Position numbers and translations under genes: made by a program. 16,041 nucleotides of DNA from UBA10133 sp964348455 (GTDB lineage: Bacteria; Patescibacteriota; Microgenomatia; UBA1400; MFAQ01): positions 1-16,041 of the forward strand of contig CAYGCQ010000026.1 of the NCBI GenBank assembly GCA_964348455.1. The letters run 5' to 3'. The notes under the pieces were generated by a model that was given only the letters and a program-made list of their open reading frames with translations, was not told the DNA's origin and made no database searches. Below, piece by piece: positions 13,707-16,041 of this stretch (its first letter is position 1; every line of letters begins with the position of its first letter).

Positions 13707-13813
13707 GAAGAGGACTTGAAGTGTCGGAGCCAAGCTCGTAACGATCTTGGCGAGACGGGTCTTGAGGAAAACTCAGCAGAGTTTTACCGAGAGAAGTCCT
13801 CTCCTCGGCACAA
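13707..13813 (+). ncRNA. tRNA-trailing structured element, Leu copy (intact)
   Basis: P1 is a 9-bp stem between AGAGGACTT (13709-13717, an inverted copy of the tRNA-Leu T-arm) and AAGTCCTCT (13794-13802, a direct copy of the same tRNA segment). Inside, GTC/GAC (13723-13725, 13754-13756) flanks a GGA/GA loop and supports a hairpin at 13729-13751: GCCAAGCTCG / CGATCTTGGC, loop TAA, one C-T mismatch at stem position 7. The next stem TCT/AGA carries a TGA/GAG internal loop and the hairpin GGAAAACTC..GAGTTTTaCC with bulged A13786. The 3' tail is the tRNA acceptor strand CCTCGGCACAA. Compared with the Val and Lys copies, stems keep pairing despite sequence change. Function is unknown. Confidence 0.6.
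13794..13813 (+). repeat. Direct repeat of the tRNA-Leu 3' end
   Basis: Twenty nucleotides identical to 13647-13666, covering half the T-arm, the acceptor 3' strand, the discriminator and the first trailer bases. The repeat distance is 147 bp. This is the usual footprint of site-specific integration at a tRNA gene, but here it also closes P1 of the structured element. Confidence 0.9.
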
Positions 13814-13817
13814 TAAT

Positions 13818-13840
13818 AAAAATCTCGCCCTTATGGTGAG
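13818..13840 (-). terminator. Terminator of the lysozyme-fold-like gene
   Basis: On the minus strand CTCACC/GGCGAG (13840-13835 with 13829-13824; one G-T pair) has a 5-nt loop and is followed by ATTTTTATTATT. It lies about 32 nt past the stop at 13873. It is moderately strong and could also work in the plus direction. Confidence 0.65.
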
Positions 13841-13872
13841 TTTCCTGCGGAAATGTACAAAGAAGGGTTAGG

Positions 13873-14502
13873 TTATTCTAAATGACCGAAAAATTGGGAA
13901 ACTCCGTCTGCCCAGGAGCCATCGGAAGGAGGTGTGTAGGTCTTCATAACTTCATTAGGATCCTTATTGTGGTTACCTTTAAGGAAAATTTTGGTAAATT
14001 GGGGAGCGATTCTTCTAAGTGCATCTTCGTATGTATCAAATCGTGTTACCTTTAGGACTTCGGGGTTGCTTGGCTCAGGATATATTCCCCAACCCCAGCA
14101 GTTAAATGAGTTTTCCGGAATACGTTTACATAGATTCGATTCTTGTTGTGCGATGGCGACCAGCCATCGATAGTCAAAGTTGTATTGATCAGAAAGAGTT
14201 ACGATAAGATCGGAATGTGGCTCGAGAGGAGAGCCATATTTGTGTAGGTACTGGCGGATGATCTCTGGTCTGGCATCAGCGGTCTTTATAGAAGTCTTGA
14301 TCTGTTCATCGAAGGATGGTAGCGCAGAAAATATAAAGGGTTCTTCCGGGCTGGGGACAGTTTGGCTTGTTAGGGTTGTATCGGTTCCTAGGACAAACTT
14401 GTTTAGATTGCTGCCCTGTTCGAATAATGACGAATTAATACCAAACGCTAAACGCGACGTTAGAAGAAATAAGGCTAGTAAATACAAGAATTTTTTGGTC
14501 AT
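13873..14502 (-). CDS. Secreted lysozyme-fold/glucosaminidase-like protein
   Basis: The 209-residue protein has a signal peptide (MTKKFLYLLALFLLTSRLAFG, about 1-21), a low-complexity linker rich in Ser/Thr/Pro (about 22-75) and a C-terminal domain from about residue 95. In that domain YRWLVAIAQQESNLCKRIPE places a Glu at 121, where lysozyme-fold lytic transglycosylases and glucosaminidases have their catalytic acid, and NCWGWGIYPEP follows, resembling the AWGWG block of such proteins. Cys125 and Cys135 could form a disulfide. The end, TYTPPSDGSWADGVSQFF, suits the same family. It probably acts on peptidoglycan outside the cell. It lies between two tRNA-associated elements; a TTGACA string at 14539-14544 (minus) could be its -35, but a matching -10 is poor. 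Activity is inferred. Confidence 0.7.
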   Translation of the reverse strand: MTKKFLYLLALFLLTSRLAFGINSSLFEQGSNLNKFVLGTDTTLTSQTVPSPEEPFIFSALPSFDEQIKTSIKTADARPEIIRQYLHKYGSPLEPHSDLIVTLSDQYNFDYRWLVAIAQQESNLCKRIPENSFNCWGWGIYPEPSNPEVLKVTRFDTYEDALRRIAPQFTKIFLKGNHNKDPNEVMKTYTPPSDGSWADGVSQFFGHLE

Positions 14503-14546
14503 CAGGCTAACTTCACTTTGTCAGAAAACAGGAATCTTGTCAAGAA

Positions 14547-14565
14547 TGTGGGTCAGGCGGGACTC
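14547..14565 (-). repeat. Direct repeat of the tRNA-Lys 3' end
   Basis: Nineteen nucleotides identical to 14687-14705, which hold the T-arm 3' half, the acceptor strand, the discriminator and two trailer bases of tRNA-Lys. The repeat distance is 140 bp, close to the 147 bp at tRNA-Leu. Confidence 0.9.
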
Positions 14566-14641
14566 CTTTCAGTCGTTTCGCGCTTCAGGACCGGGCTCGA
14601 TGGGTTCGTTACGAAACCATCTCCGCCATGTTCGAGTCCCA
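14547..14641 (-). ncRNA. tRNA-trailing structured element, Lys copy (intact)
   Basis: Read on the minus strand after the tRNA-Lys terminator, it opens with GGGACTCGAAC, an inverted copy of the tRNA-Lys T-arm. It closes with GAGTCCC plus GCCTGACCCACA, a direct copy of that tRNA's 3' end, so GGGACTC/GAGTCCC forms a 7-bp P1. Inside, GGC/GCC (14627-14625, 14596-14594) flanks GGA/GA and supports a hairpin at 14599-14621: GATGGTTTCG / CGAACCCATC, loop TAA, one T-C mismatch at stem position 6. A second stem CCT/AGG holds a GA-rich internal loop and the hairpin AGCG..CGaCT with a bulged A. Relative to Val and Leu, GTC/GAC has become GGC/GCC, a compensatory change. Function is unknown. Confidence 0.6.
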
Positions 14642-14651
14642 CTATTAACCA

Positions 14652-14688
14652 AACAAAAAAGTTCGGACTAGCCGAACTTTCTTATTTG
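14652..14688 (-). terminator. Terminator of tRNA-Lys
   Basis: On the minus strand AAGTTCGG/CCGAACTT (14679-14672 with 14666-14659) has a 5-nt loop and is followed by a six-T run. It begins 8-9 nt past the tRNA 3' end. Confidence 0.92.
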
Positions 14689-14762
14689 TGGGTCAGGCGG
14701 GACTCGAACCCGCGACACCCTACTTAAGAGGCAGGTGCTCTAACCAACTGAGCTACTGACCC
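14689..14762 (-). tRNA. tRNA-Lys (anticodon CTT)
   Basis: A full cloverleaf on the minus strand: acceptor GGGTCAG/CTGACCC, D-stem GCTC/GAGC, anticodon stem CCTGC/GTAGG with loop CTCTTAA (anticodon CTT), T-arm GCGGG/CCCGC with loop TTCGAGT. The discriminator is A and CCA is not encoded. It diverges from tRNA-Arg across only 44 nt. Apparent reading frames over it, such as one ending RRDSNPRHPT, are tRNA-derived artefacts. Confidence 0.97.
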
Positions 14763-14772
14763 GAACTTGCAT

Positions 14773-14778
14773 ATTTTA
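14773..14778 (-). promoter_or_regulatory. -10 element of tRNA-Lys
   Basis: Minus-strand TAAAAT, preceded by GG, is 10 nt before the tRNA-Lys 5' end. It faces away from the tRNA-Arg -10, with 13 bp between the two hexamers, so any -35 would lie within or beyond the opposite promoter. Confidence 0.55.
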
Positions 14779-14791
14779 CCTCATTTCGGAG

Positions 14792-14797
14792 TAAAAT
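14792..14797 (+). promoter_or_regulatory. -10 element of tRNA-Arg
   Basis: TAAAAT is 9 nt before the tRNA-Arg 5' end, the mirror image of the tRNA-Lys box. TTGCAT at 14767-14772 would be a -35 only at an over-long 19-nt spacing. Confidence 0.55.
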
Positions 14798-14806
14798 AGG
14801 GATATT

Positions 14807-14879
14807 GCACCAGTAGCTCAACGGATAGAGCCCTTGTCTTCGGAACAAGTGGTTACAGGTTCGATTCCTGTCTGGTGCA
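14807..14879 (+). tRNA. tRNA-Arg (anticodon TCG)
   Basis: Acceptor GCACCAG/CTGGTGC, D-stem GCTC/GAGC, anticodon stem CTTGT/ACAAG with loop CTTCGGA (anticodon TCG), T-arm ACAGG/CCTGT with loop TTCGATT. The discriminator is A and no CCA is encoded; the trailer CAAAT resembles the other three. Unlike them it has neither a strong terminator nor a trailing structured element. The HNH-like frame begins 43 nt downstream, so the two may share a transcript. Confidence 0.97.
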
Positions 14880-14922
14880 CAAATTACTTGATTCCGAAGA
14901 AAACACGAAGTATTATTAGGTT

Positions 14923-15342
14923 ATGAAGAAATGCTCGAGGTGTGGAATAGATAAGGAGTTTGTGTTGTTAAACTTTAAGAATAAATCGGTTGGTGAGCGT
15001 GATGTGGCGTGTAAGGAGTGTACGAGAAAATCAATTAGGGAACATTATATCAAAAACAGAAGTTATTACTTGGTAAAAGTTGGTAAAAGAAATAAAGAGA
15101 TTAGAATTTCAAATAAGAAATTTTTGCATTCCTTTTTAACAACTCATCCGTGTGTAGATTGCGGTGAATCTGACCCAATTGTTTTGGAGTTTGATCATTT
15201 TGAGGATAAGAAGGATAGTGTTGCAAGATTGTGAAGAACTTCCACTATTAATATACTTAGGAATGAAATTAAAAAGTGTGTTGTAAGGTGTGCAAACTGC
15301 CACAGGAGAAAAACAGCAAGAGAGTTTAATTGGACGAAATAG
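14923..15342 (+). pseudogene. HNH-endonuclease-like gene interrupted by an in-frame TGA
   Basis: Translation from ATG 14923 gives an N-terminal zinc-ribbon-like part (CSRCGIDKEF ... CKECTRKSIREHY), then PCVDCGESDPIVLEFDHFEDKK and a stop at TGA 15232-15234 (codon 104). The same frame continues without shift as RTSTINILRNEIKKCVVRC followed by ANCHRRKTAREFNWTK and ends at TAG 15340-15342. The two halves together form one HNH domain: the first zinc CxxC, the DH of the active site, then the second C..C and the NCH..K finger. The intact form would be 139 residues. Because every other gene in the window is uninterrupted, a point nonsense mutation is the simplest reading. UGA readthrough or a sequencing error are alternatives. 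AGG lies 5 nt before the ATG. Confidence 0.8.
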
Positions 15343-15374
15343 TTTTCGAATATTTTAGGATATATTAGATAGTA

Positions 15375-16041
15375 GTGAAACTCCTGATATTTACATATGC
15401 TCCGGCCGGTTTGGGGCACCTTCGAGTAACTGATGCCCTGGCTGATAGCATGCCAAAGAATAGTACTTACTACCTATTAGGTTCTATTGATAGATTTATT
15501 ACTTGGGCCCATCGATTTACCAGTTTGAATCCTTTTGGCAAATTTCTTTTTTTGAGATCGCAGTATGGAATATTTGAAGATATTTTCACATCTCTTTATC
15601 GATTTTTCTTGATTTCTACGGCCGGTAGTTTGTATAAACAGATTAAGGATATAGCTGATAAGCATAAAGAAGTCGATGATATCTGGGTGATAGCTACACA
15701 TTTTGGTATGGCGCATCAAATTGGCGCTGTTAAAAATCGTTTGATTGGTGAAACGGGCAAGAATATAAAACTCATTGTGCAAGTCACAGATGACACCTCT
15801 CAAAAAATTTGGTGTGTTCGTGGAGCCGACATGACGTTTGTTCCCAGTAAGTATACTCAGGAGTCATTTATTAAATATGCATCGAAAAAACATATTTCGT
15901 TTGCTTCTGAAGTTATCCCCTACCCACTTAGTTCTACTTTGTCGACAAGAATAATAAAAAATAAAGGCAAAAGATCAGATGTGTTTGAGAAATCGGGTGA
16001 GATTCGAGTGGCTGTGCCCATCTCAGGGGCCATGGTAGGTC
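15375..16041 (+). CDS. GT-B-like glycosyltransferase, N-terminal part (runs off the window)
   Basis: A plus-strand frame opens at GTG 15375, nine nt after an in-frame TAG, and stays open to the right edge (222 codons). The product starts MKLLIFTYAPAGLGHLRVTD, a first beta strand followed by a glycine-rich GLGH turn like that at the N-terminus of MurG- and MGDG-synthase-type transferases. Later parts include DDIWVIATHFGMAHQIGAV, LIVQVTDDTSQKIW and DMTFVPSKYTQESFIKY. These fit the alternating strand/helix pattern and the typical D/N-T-D..F-V-P-S segments of the acceptor domain. The GTG start is chosen because the beta strand begins right there. AGGA lies about 15 nt upstream, rather far. Donor and acceptor are not deducible, and the C-terminal nucleotide-sugar domain is outside the window. 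Confidence 0.6.
   Translation, partial: MKLLIFTYAPAGLGHLRVTDALADSMPKNSTYYLLGSIDRFITWAHRFTSLNPFGKFLFLRSQYGIFEDIFTSLYRFFLISTAGSLYKQIKDIADKHKEVDDIWVIATHFGMAHQIGAVKNRLIGETGKNIKLIVQVTDDTSQKIWCVRGADMTFVPSKYTQESFIKYASKKHISFASEVIPYPLSSTLSTRIIKNKGKRSDVFEKSGEIRVAVPISGAMVG

Noticed and set aside
14559..14592. Hammerhead-ribozyme-like string in the Lys element (CUGAAG ... CGAAAC)
   Set aside because: It resembles the CUGANGA/GAAA core only in this copy; the aligned positions in Val and Leu read CGGAGCA and UUGAGGA, so the core is not conserved.
11961..14688. CRISPR array
   Set aside because: The repeated hairpins are three in number, unevenly spaced over 2.6 kb, in both orientations and tied to tRNA genes; there are no regular spacers or cas genes.
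14518..14727. Plus-strand frame ending in RRDSNPRHPT, and the overlapping 14240-14671 frame
   Set aside because: Both are antisense to tRNA-Lys, the Lys element and the lysozyme-like gene; the peptide is a familiar tRNA artefact.
14923..15342. Genome-wide UGA recoding (genetic code 25 or 4)
   Set aside because: About fifteen conserved genes here contain no in-frame TGA, tig terminates sensibly with TGA, and the only internal TGA is in an accessory nuclease.
15477..15803. 108-residue minus-strand frame near the right edge
   Set aside because: It is antisense to the continuous GTG-started glycosyltransferase-like frame, which has a coherent fold pattern.

Overview
The window looks like a chromosomal piece of a reduced bacterium of the Candidate Phyla Radiation (Patescibacteria), probably Microgenomates-like. 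The base composition is AT-rich, genes are tightly packed, and several universal proteins are trimmed. PheT lacks its EMAPII/OB tRNA-binding domain and trigger factor lacks its PPIase domain. A small protein resembling the DUF5660 family, which I remember from Microgenomates, follows tig. CCA is not encoded in any of the four tRNA genes. The lineage call is inference; no marker tree was run.

Layout. (1) 1-884, plus strand: the end of a pilN-like gene and a pilO-like gene of a type IV pilus assembly operon. (2) 952-4835, minus strand: a dense information-processing operon read as 31-aa membrane miniprotein, recG, rpmF, nusB, rnc, rpsP, khpA. (3) 4874-7468, plus strand: a bifunctional class A penicillin-binding protein, whose promoter shares an 8-bp ATTATAAT core with the promoter of the recG operon. 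(4) 7524-11743, minus strand: infC, rpmI, rplT, terminator/attenuator, pheS, pheT, the classical IF3-L35-L20-PheRS order. (5) 11887-14879: four tRNA genes, Val(GAC), Leu(UAG), Lys(CUU) and Arg(UCG), interleaved with minus-strand tig, the DUF5660-like gene and a secreted lysozyme-fold-like protein. (6) 14923-16041, plus strand: an HNH-endonuclease-like gene broken by one in-frame TGA, then the start of a GT-B-like glycosyltransferase gene that runs off the window.

The most unusual signal is a family of about 95-105-nt structured elements just downstream of three of the four tRNA genes (Val 12006-12100, Leu 13707-13813, Lys 14547-14641 on minus). Each begins with an inverted copy of its own tRNA's T-arm. 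It then carries a 23-nt hairpin with a UAA loop and exactly one pyrimidine-pyrimidine mismatch in a 10-position stem, and a second hairpin with a bulged A. The Leu and Lys copies end with a 19-20-nt direct copy of their own tRNA 3' end, which can pair with the inverted T-arm to close the structure. The Val copy is decayed. Stem sequences differ between copies while pairing is kept, which points to selection on structure. I recognise no known RNA or mobile-element family; a structured ncRNA, a tRNA-targeting mini-mobile element, or a REP-like DNA hairpin are all open.

Promoters seem minimal. All four tRNAs have TAAAAT 9-10 nt before the mature 5' end with no convincing -35 box, and several protein genes have a -10 hexamer so close to the start codon that the transcript would have almost no leader.
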